In this document: in pieces, positions 1 to 5,156 of the stretch
Numbering within the stretch: the first letter of the stretch is position 1
Layout: every line of letters begins with the position of its first letter
Notes under the pieces: model-generated
Databases searched by the model: none
The model's input: the letters and a program-made list of their open reading frames with translations, nothing else
Told to the model about the DNA's origin: nothing
Program-made: the position numbers and the translations under genes
From: an uncultured Bilophila sp.
Lineage (GTDB): Bacteria; Desulfobacterota; Desulfovibrionia; Desulfovibrionales; Desulfovibrionaceae
NCBI GenBank assembly: GCA_959604115.1
Contig: CAUHBW010000285.1
Coordinates: 1-5,234, forward strand
Reading direction: 5' to 3'
Length of the DNA: 5,234 nt

Positions 1-96
1 GCCATGGGGAAGATGTGCCGTGGTATGACGGCTCTTTTAGTATCTCAAGACAGTTCAGCGAAAAGCATTTGATGCGTGCCATATCGCGCAAGAAGA

Positions 97-133
97 CATC
101 CCGGACAGCTGGCTGCCCGGGATGTTCGTTTTT
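97..133 (+). terminator. Rho-independent terminator of an upstream plus-strand gene
   Basis: Bases 97-104 (CATCCCGG) pair perfectly with 117-124 (CCGGGATG). The stem continues past one A/C mismatch with 106-108/113-115 and closes on a CTGG loop. The tail TTCGTTTTT at 125-133 supplies the U-tract in the plus direction. On the minus strand the following bases are much less T-rich, so this most likely ends transcription entering from the left. The gene it serves is not identifiable within the window. Confidence 0.8.
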
Positions 134-175
134 CGAGGCGGGAGTTTGCTGGGGAACCTATGAAACAGGCAATGC

Positions 176-209
176 TTCGCCCTAGAGGACGAGCTGGCGG
201 AATTTTTTT
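176..209 (+). terminator. Weak hairpin followed by a T7 tract, terminator-like
   Basis: TTCGCC (176-181) pairs with GGCGGA (196-201), with one G-T wobble, across a 14-nt loop. It is followed by seven consecutive T at 203-209. The stem is short and the loop large, so the T-tract is the main support. It lies only about 75 nt after the terminator at 97-133, so it may be a backup site or the 3' end of a very short transcript starting in between. Confidence 0.35.
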
Positions 210-380
210 GTTGAAGGTGTTATACCGGAAAAGCCTGCTTGTTTGTTAACAGACATGTCAGCCCAGCTGTATTGAAGGAAGGAGCTCTCGTGCTCATGCG
301 TTTTTCCTCTTCAAGATCCGTTTCCCCGCCGCTTCTCTTCATACACGGGGAACGCCCGAAAGAGGGATTCGATAAGGACA

Positions 381-482
381 AAAGTCTTTGAAGAGGGAGG
401 GAAGGGGGTACGGGGGAAGGGAGGGAGAAACTTTCTCCAGAAAGTTTCTCCCTCCCTTCCCCCGATTCCTCTTTCTCTTTTT
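381..482 (+). repeat. Palindromic purine-rich intergenic repeat, left copy (complete)
   Basis: The element opens with AAAGTCTTTGAA (381-392), runs through a G/A-only stretch with G-runs of 3-5, and ends in a 26-bp perfect inverted repeat (411-436 against 439-464) with a 2-nt CC centre. A T-rich tail, 465-482, follows. A second copy sharing the opening and the stem core starts at 5157 in the same orientation. Hairpin plus T-rich tail makes it a plausible plus-strand terminator that would block readthrough into the antisense of the NFACT gene. On the minus strand the hairpin begins 18 nt after the NFACT stop and could define or protect that mRNA's 3' end. Similar G-rich palindromes are familiar from intergenic regions of Desulfovibrio-type genomes. 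That comparison is from memory. Confidence 0.8.
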
Positions 483-2024
483 CTACAACGCCAACCGCTC
501 CTCCAGCGAGGGATCGGGCGTGACGATGATGGCGGGCTCCATGCGGTCGATGCGGACCGTACCGGGCCGCGCGCCCCGGATGGGGTGGACGAACTTGGCG
601 AGCGCGGCGATCACGTCCACCTGCACTTCGTCCTTGCGCCAGCTTTTGAGTACGGAGAGCGTCGCGGCTTCGGCGAGAGTCCGGGAGGGAATCTCCTGCG
701 CGGCGTGGTCCCGACGGATGAGTACATGCGCGCCCGGACCGCCGCCGGTGTGCATCCAGAGATCGTGCGGCGCGGCGAGCTTGAGAAGCTGCGCGTTGCC
801 CTTGGCGTCGCGGCCTCGGAGCAGCAGAAAGCCGTCGCTGCTTCGGAAGGGCTGCACGTTCTTGGGCAGCTCGGGCGCGCGGAATTGCGGCGCGGCGGGA
901 GAGGGCGAACCGGCGGGCGTCGGCGCGGAGGTCGCGGCCTGCGCCATGAGCCCGGCCTGCTCGGCGCGATCGAGATCGCCCCGCACCGCCTCGAAACGGC
1001 CCTCCAGCATGGCGAGGCCGCGTTTGCCCCGGCTGGCCTTGTGGAACAGGGACGCCATGTTCTCGCGCACGGTCAGCTTCGGATCGAGGGGCAGCTCGAA
1101 GGAGCCTTCGAGGCCGTCCAGCGTGACGGAGGCGCGCTTTTCCTCCGCCGAAAAACGGTACAGCTGCGACTGGAGCAGACGGGCGGACTCCTGACCGGCC
1201 ACCATCTTGCCGAGCCGTTCCTTTTCCGGCTCCAATTTGAGCAGGAGCTTGCGCAGACGGTTGGCCTCGGCGAGATGCGGCTTCGCGGCTTCGGCGCGGG
1301 ACAGGGCGGCGATGCCGCGCAGCACCTGCGCTTCTCCGGCGGCGGCGCACGCCCGGAGCGGATCTTCGATGATCAGTTCCTCGCGCGATGTCCCGTCGGC
1401 GTTGCGTCGACGTTCGGGCGGCAGAGGCCACGCCGAAAGCTCGCGGTCCCCGGCGGCGTTCTCGTAGAGGAACAGATCCCCGCCTCCGGCTTCGAGGTCC
1501 ATGAGCAGGGCCACCTGTTCGTCGGGCGGCAGCAGGGGCAGGGTGCGGCGCAGCGGCGGCGTGAGCACTGGCCAGTCGCGCCAGCCGTCGCCCGCGCAGA
1601 CGGCCTCCCAACGCGCGGGATCGGGCCATGCGGGCGTTTCCGGCTCGGGCGGCGCGGCGAAGAGCAGGGACGGCCCCTCGCGCAGGTCAAGGCACAGCCA
1701 GCACTCTGCGTCGCCGTTCACGCGCAGGTGGAGACGGCGGCCCACCCAATCGACGAGCACGTCGATGACCCGGCGGTCCGACAGGTATTTGCGCAGACGC
1801 ATGGTTTCGGCCGGCGGCGCGCTGCCGACGGGAATCTTGTGGGCGGAGAGGAACAGGAATGGGGCCTTGCGACCGGCGCGGAGGAAGAGGAAGCGCTTTC
1901 CGGCTCCTCCGTAGAGCGTGAACAAGGTCACGTCCCGGCTCGGCTGATGGATTTTTTCGATCCGGCACCCCATGAGCGCGGGCGCAAGCTCGTCGCACAG
2001 GCGGCGGAACACATGGCAGTCCAT
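483..2024 (-). CDS. NFACT family protein (RqcH/Rqc2-like, NFACT-R/DUF814 domain)
   Basis: This is a 513-residue protein of the NFACT family. Relatives (bacterial RqcH, eukaryotic Rqc2/NEMF) bind the 50S/60S subunit carrying a stalled peptidyl-tRNA and can direct C-terminal tailing for degradation. The NFACT-N start is clear: MDCHVFRRLCDEL, then the family motif KIHQP (residues 24-28) and MRLRKYL (75-81). A charged helical, probably coiled-coil part spans about 240-360 and includes LPLDPKLTVREN (311-322). A Pro/Ala/Ser linker covers about 364-386. The C-terminal NFACT-R domain (about 388-505) contains DLWMHTGGGPGAHVLIR (421-437) and ARPGTV (485-490). It is somewhat shorter than Bacillus RqcH (about 570 residues). 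The Asp-Arg pair needed for tailing in RqcH appears absent: the equivalent stretch reads VGRRLHL (94-100). ATG at 2024 is chosen because GAGG lies 6 nt upstream and the family similarity starts there; the longer frame runs back into dksA. Stop is TAG. Family assignment is secure; tailing activity is unproven. Confidence 0.92.
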   Translation of the reverse strand: MDCHVFRRLCDELAPALMGCRIEKIHQPSRDVTLFTLYGGAGKRFLFLRAGRKAPFLFLSAHKIPVGSAPPAETMRLRKYLSDRRVIDVLVDWVGRRLHLRVNGDAECWLCLDLREGPSLLFAAPPEPETPAWPDPARWEAVCAGDGWRDWPVLTPPLRRTLPLLPPDEQVALLMDLEAGGGDLFLYENAAGDRELSAWPLPPERRRNADGTSREELIIEDPLRACAAAGEAQVLRGIAALSRAEAAKPHLAEANRLRKLLLKLEPEKERLGKMVAGQESARLLQSQLYRFSAEEKRASVTLDGLEGSFELPLDPKLTVRENMASLFHKASRGKRGLAMLEGRFEAVRGDLDRAEQAGLMAQAATSAPTPAGSPSPAAPQFRAPELPKNVQPFRSSDGFLLLRGRDAKGNAQLLKLAAPHDLWMHTGGGPGAHVLIRRDHAAQEIPSRTLAEAATLSVLKSWRKDEVQVDVIAALAKFVHPIRGARPGTVRIDRMEPAIIVTPDPSLEERLAL

Positions 2025-2030
2025 GCAATG

Positions 2031-2034
2031 CCTC
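2031..2034 (-). promoter_or_regulatory. Ribosome binding site of the NFACT gene
   Basis: Read on the minus strand, GAGG lies 6 nt before the ATG at 2024-2022. It decides the start: the in-frame upstream codons up to 2171 overlap the dksA 3' end and encode a basic, Pro-rich stretch unlike any NFACT N-terminus. Confidence 0.65.
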
Positions 2035-2055
2035 GTGAGATCGGGAGGATGAGAC

Positions 2056-2109
2056 GGGCGGAGGGCCGCCCTCGGATGGGAAGCCCGCCGGAGGGGAACT
2101 TCGGCGGGC
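2056..2109 (-). terminator. Two GC-rich hairpins between dksA and the NFACT gene
   Basis: Downstream of the dksA stop, GCCCGCCG (2083-2090) pairs perfectly with CGGCGGGC (2102-2109). The stem extends past position 2091/2101, which is G-U on the plus RNA but A/C mismatched on the minus RNA, by two more pairs to a 5-nt loop. A second hairpin pairs 2056-2061 with 2066-2071. On the minus strand the first is followed only by TTCCC, a poor U-tract. It may therefore be a leaky terminator or a processing/stability structure that lets some dksA transcription continue into the NFACT gene. I see no convincing separate NFACT promoter in the 92-bp gap. Confidence 0.45.
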
Positions 2110-2116
2110 CGGATAA

Positions 2117-2479
2117 TTATTCGCCCCGGATGGATTCCCCTTCTTCCTGACGGGCCTTGCAGTTGATGCAAAGCTTGGTCACAGGACGGGCCTTGAGGCG
2201 GGGAATGCTGATTTCTTCACCGCAGTCTTCGCAGATTCCGTACGTTCCGTCGTCCAGACGCTGGATGGCGGCCTGAATCTTGCGGATCAGGCGGCGTTCA
2301 CGGTCGCGGATACGCAACGTGAAGGCGCGGTCGGATTCCGCGGAAGCTCGATCGGCGGGGTCGGCAAAGAGCTCGTTGCTGTCGGTCAGATCCTCCAGCG
2401 TGGAATCTCCCTTGTGCTGCGCCTCTTCAAGCATATTGTTGAGGAGCGTACGAAAATATTCGATGTCCTTCTGTTCCAA
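2117..2479 (-). CDS. dksA: RNA polymerase-binding transcription factor DksA
   Basis: This 120-residue DksA/TraR-family protein enters the RNA polymerase secondary channel and, with ppGpp, represses rRNA-type promoters and activates amino-acid synthesis promoters. An N-terminal helical coiled coil is followed by the tip motif DPADRA (40-45). It keeps the Asp-x2-Asp-x-Ala pattern of E. coli DksA D71/D74/A76 (here D40, D43, A45), which argues for real DksA activity. The signature RIRDRERRLIRKI (56-68) follows. The zinc finger is C83-x2-C86-x17-C104-x2-C107, a complete Cys4 set. The protein is about 30 residues shorter than E. coli DksA (151), mainly at the N-terminus. The start codon is TTG, supported by AGGAGG 7 nt upstream; the first internal Met (16) would cut into the coiled coil. 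Stop is TAA. It is transcribed away from glnN and is followed by the NFACT gene on the same strand. Confidence 0.95.
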   Translation of the reverse strand: MEQKDIEYFRTLLNNMLEEAQHKGDSTLEDLTDSNELFADPADRASAESDRAFTLRIRDRERRLIRKIQAAIQRLDDGTYGICEDCGEEISIPRLKARPVTKLCINCKARQEEGESIRGE

Positions 2480-2486
2480 GAAACTA

Positions 2487-2492
2487 CCTCCT
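2487..2492 (-). promoter_or_regulatory. Strong ribosome binding site selecting the TTG start of dksA
   Basis: CCTCCT on the plus strand reads AGGAGG on the minus strand, a near-perfect Shine-Dalgarno, with a 7-nt spacer to TTG at 2479-2477. No ATG or GTG lies at a suitable distance in frame, so this site fixes the unusual start codon. Confidence 0.8.
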
Positions 2493-2544
2493 GGCGACTT
2501 GCCCGCGTGGGGAAAGCCGACCTCAAGCTGGTGTAGAGTTTCCT

Positions 2545-2573
2545 CATATACCCAAGAAGACTGGGTTCGTAAA
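2545..2573 (-). promoter_or_regulatory. Candidate sigma-70 promoter for dksA
   Basis: On the minus strand, TTTACG (plus 2573-2568; 4 of 6 to TTGACA) and TATATG (plus 2550-2545; 4 of 6 to TATAAT) are exactly 17 nt apart. Transcription would start near 2538, giving a leader of about 60 nt that includes AGGAGG. A short inverted repeat, ACCCA/TGGGT (2550-2554, 2562-2566), lies largely in the spacer. The match is modest and based on consensus only. Confidence 0.35.
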
Positions 2574-2653
2574 GTGAAACCTGCACCCGGCCCGCAATCA
2601 ATAACGTGAGGAAAAGGGCAAAGTCGCCCCTTCCGTTAGTCCGGCACTTGGAG

Positions 2654-2659
2654 TATAAG
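2654..2659 (+). promoter_or_regulatory. Candidate -10 element for glnN
   Basis: TATAAG matches the sigma-70 -10 consensus at 5 of 6 positions and would give a leader of about 40 nt before the glnN ATG. The -35 region 16-18 nt upstream (TTCCGT or shifts of it) is poor, so an activator or another sigma factor might be needed. I looked for a sigma-54 GG-N10-GC arrangement here and did not find one. The same bases could instead be part of a duplicated translation start (see findings). Confidence 0.25.
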
Positions 2660-2690
2660 CACCCATGCCGTTGAAACCGCAATTCTCTCC

Positions 2691-2696
2691 AAGGAG
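2691..2696 (+). promoter_or_regulatory. Ribosome binding site of glnN
   Basis: AAGGAG lies 9 nt before the ATG at 2706 and supports that start. The protein begins MSGSNARSNAIRAI, and the family similarity follows soon after. Confidence 0.7.
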
Positions 2697-2705
2697 TATA
2701 GACGC

Positions 2706-4886
2706 ATGAGCGGAAGCAATGCCCGCAGCAATGCCATCAGAGCCATCACCAGCTACAAGCCGGACCTCGCCCCCCTGAATTACGCCGACACCAAGCCGAC
2801 CGAAATCTACGGCAGCAACGTGTTCAGCGACAAGGTGATGAAGGAGCGCCTGCCGAGGATCGTCTACAAGTCCCTGCGCAAGACCATCGAACAGGGGGTG
2901 CAGCTCGATCCTTCGCTGGCGGACATCGTGGCTTCCACCATGAAGGACTGGGCCATCGAAAAGGGCGCGACCCATTTCACGCACGTCTTCTACCCCCTGA
3001 CCGGGCACTCCGCCGAAAAGCACGACGGGTTCCTGTCTCCCGACGGCAACGGCGGCGTGATCACGGAATTCAGCGGCAAGATGCTGAGCCAGGGCGAAGC
3101 CGACGGCTCCAGCTTCCCCTCCGGCGGTCTGAGAAGCACCTTCGAGGCGCGCGGCTACACCGCGTGGGACGTGACCAGCCCCGCCTACCTTATGGAAAAC
3201 AGCAGCGGCATCGTGCTGTGCATCCCCACGGCCTTCCTGTCGTGGACGGGCGTGGCCCTCGACCGCAAGACCCCGCTCCTGCGTTCCAATCAGGCCCTCA
3301 ACAAGCAGGCCAGCCGTATCCTCAAGCTGTTCGGCAAGAAAACCAGCCTGCCCGTCATCTCCTACTCCGGGCTGGAACAGGAATTTTTCCTCATCGACCG
3401 GAACTTCGTGTTCGGTCGTCCCGACCTGCTCACCGCCGGGTGCACGCTGTTCGGCGCCAAACCGGCCAAGGGACAGGAATTCGAGGACCAGTATTACGGC
3501 GTCATGCCGCGCCGGGTCATGAGCTGCATCACGGAGGCGGAACGCGAACTGTACAAGCTCGGCGTGCCGGTCCGCACGCACCACAACGAAGTGGCTCCGA
3601 GCCAGTACGAGATCGCTCCCGTGTTCGAGACGGGCAACCTCGCCATCGACCACAACCAGCTCATGATGACCGTGCTGAAAAAGGTGGCCAAAAAGCACGG
3701 CCTGCACTGTCTGCTGCACGAAAAGCCGTTCAGCGGGATCAACGGTTCGGGCAAGCATCTGAACTACTCCATCGGCAACGCCGAAGTGGGCAGCCTGTTC
3801 GATCCCGGTGAAACGCCGCATGAAAACGCGATGTTCCTCGTGTTCCTCGTGTCCGCGATCCGCGCCCTGCACAAGTTCGGTGGGCTCCTCCGGGCCACCG
3901 CCGCCGCCGCGTCCAACGACCACCGTCTCGGCGCGAACGAGGCTCCGCCGGCGATCATGTCCATGTTCCTCGGCGACCAGCTGACCGACGTGCTGGAACA
4001 GTTCCGCGTCGGGCAGGTGAAGGGCTCCAGGGGCAAGCGTCTCATGAGCGTGGGCGTGGACACCCTGCCGCCGCTGCCCGCCGATCCCGGCGACCGCAAC
4101 CGCACCAGTCCCTTCGCCTTCACCGGCAACCGCTTCGAGTTCCGCGCGCTCGGCTCCAGTATGCCCGCCTCGGCCTCGCAGACGGCCCTGAACACCATGA
4201 TGGCTGATTCGCTGGACTATGCCGCCACGCGCCTCGAAATACTTTCCGGGGGCGATCCCGAGAAGCTGCACGCCGCCGTGGGCAAGCTCATTCAGGAGAT
4301 TGTGGAGGATCACAGCGCGGTCATCTTCAACGGCGACGGCTATTCGGAAATCTGGCATCAGGAAGCGGAACGCCGCGGCCTGCCCAACTACCGCACGACG
4401 CCCGAAGCGTTGATGGTGTACACCAGTCCCGACGTGGTGGATCTCTACGGCCGGTTCAAGGTGCTTTCCCGTCAGGAGCTCAAGGCGCGTCAGGAAATCT
4501 ACATCGAGCAGTATTGCAAGACCATCCGCGCCGAGGCGAATCTCGTCATCCGCATGGGCCGGACGATCATCTATCCCGCCGGACTGCGGTTCCAGCAGGA
4601 GCTGCTCCGGGCCTGCCTCGACATGCGCGCGCTGAACCGCGAGCCCGACACCGTGCTTCTCGACGACATCGACGACACGCTGCGCGGGCTTCGCGAGGCG
4701 CTTGAGCATCTCGAAGCCAACGTGGACATGCCCATCGAAGACATCGTGCAGGAAGCGCACCACAAGTGCACCGTGGTCATCCCGGCCATGAACGCCGTCC
4801 GTGTCCTCGCCGATCATCTCGAAACCATCGTCCCCGAAGACCTCTGGCCTCTCCCGAGCTATCAGGAGATGCTGTTTGTGAAGTAG
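2706..4886 (+). CDS. glnN: Type III glutamine synthetase
   Basis: This 726-residue cytoplasmic enzyme joins ammonia to glutamate using ATP. Length and motifs fit GSIII (about 700-730 residues; GSI is about 450-470), which forms dodecamers. The N-terminal GSIII signature FPSGGLRSTFEARGYTAWD is at 137-155. The catalytic core follows: GLEQEFFLID (222-231; E224 and E226 probable metal ligands), HHNEVAPSQYEIAP (292-305; E295), NGSGKHLNYS (346-355; H351), RLGANEAPPAI (407-417), and the substrate/nucleotide-binding block ending GNRFEFRALGSS (474-485). All key residues I can place are present, so it should be active. A GSIII-specific C-terminal region follows (about 500-726). The ATG is supported by AAGGAG 9 nt upstream; stop is TAG. 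The gene stands alone, divergent from dksA, and ends in tandem terminators. I see no adjacent PII or glutamate synthase gene. Confidence in the family is very high. Confidence 0.97.
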   Translation: MSGSNARSNAIRAITSYKPDLAPLNYADTKPTEIYGSNVFSDKVMKERLPRIVYKSLRKTIEQGVQLDPSLADIVASTMKDWAIEKGATHFTHVFYPLTGHSAEKHDGFLSPDGNGGVITEFSGKMLSQGEADGSSFPSGGLRSTFEARGYTAWDVTSPAYLMENSSGIVLCIPTAFLSWTGVALDRKTPLLRSNQALNKQASRILKLFGKKTSLPVISYSGLEQEFFLIDRNFVFGRPDLLTAGCTLFGAKPAKGQEFEDQYYGVMPRRVMSCITEAERELYKLGVPVRTHHNEVAPSQYEIAPVFETGNLAIDHNQLMMTVLKKVAKKHGLHCLLHEKPFSGINGSGKHLNYSIGNAEVGSLFDPGETPHENAMFLVFLVSAIRALHKFGGLLRATAAAASNDHRLGANEAPPAIMSMFLGDQLTDVLEQFRVGQVKGSRGKRLMSVGVDTLPPLPADPGDRNRTSPFAFTGNRFEFRALGSSMPASASQTALNTMMADSLDYAATRLEILSGGDPEKLHAAVGKLIQEIVEDHSAVIFNGDGYSEIWHQEAERRGLPNYRTTPEALMVYTSPDVVDLYGRFKVLSRQELKARQEIYIEQYCKTIRAEANLVIRMGRTIIYPAGLRFQQELLRACLDMRALNREPDTVLLDDIDDTLRGLREALEHLEANVDMPIEDIVQEAHHKCTVVIPAMNAVRVLADHLETIVPEDLWPLPSYQEMLFVK

Positions 4887-4954
4887 AGGAGGATTGGGGA
4901 AGGGGCGTTGCGGGGCCTTTCCCGGAGCGTCGGTTTCCCGGTTCTTCCGCAAGA

Positions 4955-4995
4955 AAACCTCCCGGACGGCAGGCTTGTCCGGGAGGTTTGTTTTT
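4955..4995 (+). terminator. Rho-independent terminator of glnN
   Basis: A 13-bp perfect stem pairs 4955-4967 (AAACCTCCCGGAC) with 4977-4989 around a 9-nt loop, followed by GTTTTT (4990-4995). The stem begins 68 nt after the glnN stop. The A-run before the stem gives some T-tail on the minus strand too (minus-strand flank TTTTC), so it could work in both directions. Confidence 0.88.
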
Positions 4996-5045
4996 GGAGG
5001 ATGCGCCGTAGGATATGGGGCCTATCGGCCTGATGCAACATACAA

Positions 5046-5083
5046 AGAGGCTTCCTTCGCTTGAAGGAAGCCTCTGGTCTTTT
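5046..5083 (+). terminator. Second terminator-like hairpin downstream of glnN
   Basis: A 13-bp perfect stem pairs 5046-5058 (AGAGGCTTCCTTC) with 5063-5075, with a GCTT tetraloop, followed on the plus strand by GGTCTTTT. On the minus strand the tail is TTGTATGTTG. It may be a backup for glnN, a terminator for a convergent gene beyond the right edge, or the end of a short RNA from the 50-nt gap between the hairpins. Confidence 0.65.
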
Positions 5084-5156
5084 CAGCGCATTACCCGGAG
5101 ACGCGCGCCTCCGGACGGAACCCGTGCAATTCCCCCGCCCGGCATGGACCCATATG

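Larger units (their letters stand above)
1..482. other. Gene-free left flank with terminators and a repeat
   Basis: No convincing gene lies here. The first ~96 bases probably hold the 3' end or trailer of a plus-strand gene lying outside the window, because a good plus-strand terminator follows at 97-133. Its coding frame cannot be fixed: frame 1 stops at 70-72, frame 2 at 26-28, and frame 3 stays open to 183-185, through the terminator. None of the three peptides is recognisable. Bases 134-380 are visibly less GC-rich than the genes and contain a T7 tract (203-209) and a weak hairpin (319-328 with 346-354, one bulge). Bases 381-482 are the palindromic repeat listed separately. I see no tRNA, rRNA or recognised riboswitch. 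Confidence 0.6.

Noticed and set aside
3..185. Plus-strand open frame entering from the left edge and ending at TAG 183
   Set aside because: It runs through the terminator at 97-133 and the peptide is not recognisable; the true frame of any upstream gene cannot be decided.
381..482. CRISPR or insertion-sequence end
   Set aside because: Only single palindromic units 4.8 kb apart, with no spacer array, no transposase and no target duplication visible around the unit.
220..1629. 469-residue Arg/Ala-rich minus-strand frame across the NFACT gene and the left flank
   Set aside because: Low-complexity composition, reads straight through the repeat palindrome, and conflicts with the NFACT frame.
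585..2150. 521-residue plus-strand open frame antisense to the NFACT gene
   Set aside because: Gly/Arg-rich shadow of a GC-rich gene; the minus strand gives clear NFACT motifs.
2025..2171. N-terminal extension of the NFACT frame
   Set aside because: The extra 49 residues overlap dksA and look non-native; GAGG 6 nt before the ATG at 2024 supports the shorter form.
2643..2660. Possible sigma-54 -24/-12 promoter before glnN
   Set aside because: GG at 2643 and GC at 2659 are separated by 14 nt instead of the required 10, so the spacing excludes it.
2386..2682. 98-residue minus-strand frame overlapping the dksA start and the intergenic region
   Set aside because: Out of frame with dksA, covers the promoter region, no ribosome site and no known motif.
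2598..4952. 784-residue minus-strand open frame antisense to glnN
   Set aside because: It mirrors the glnN codon structure at high GC, has His/Val/Gly-rich composition, no recognisable domain and no Shine-Dalgarno, while the plus strand encodes an intact GSIII.
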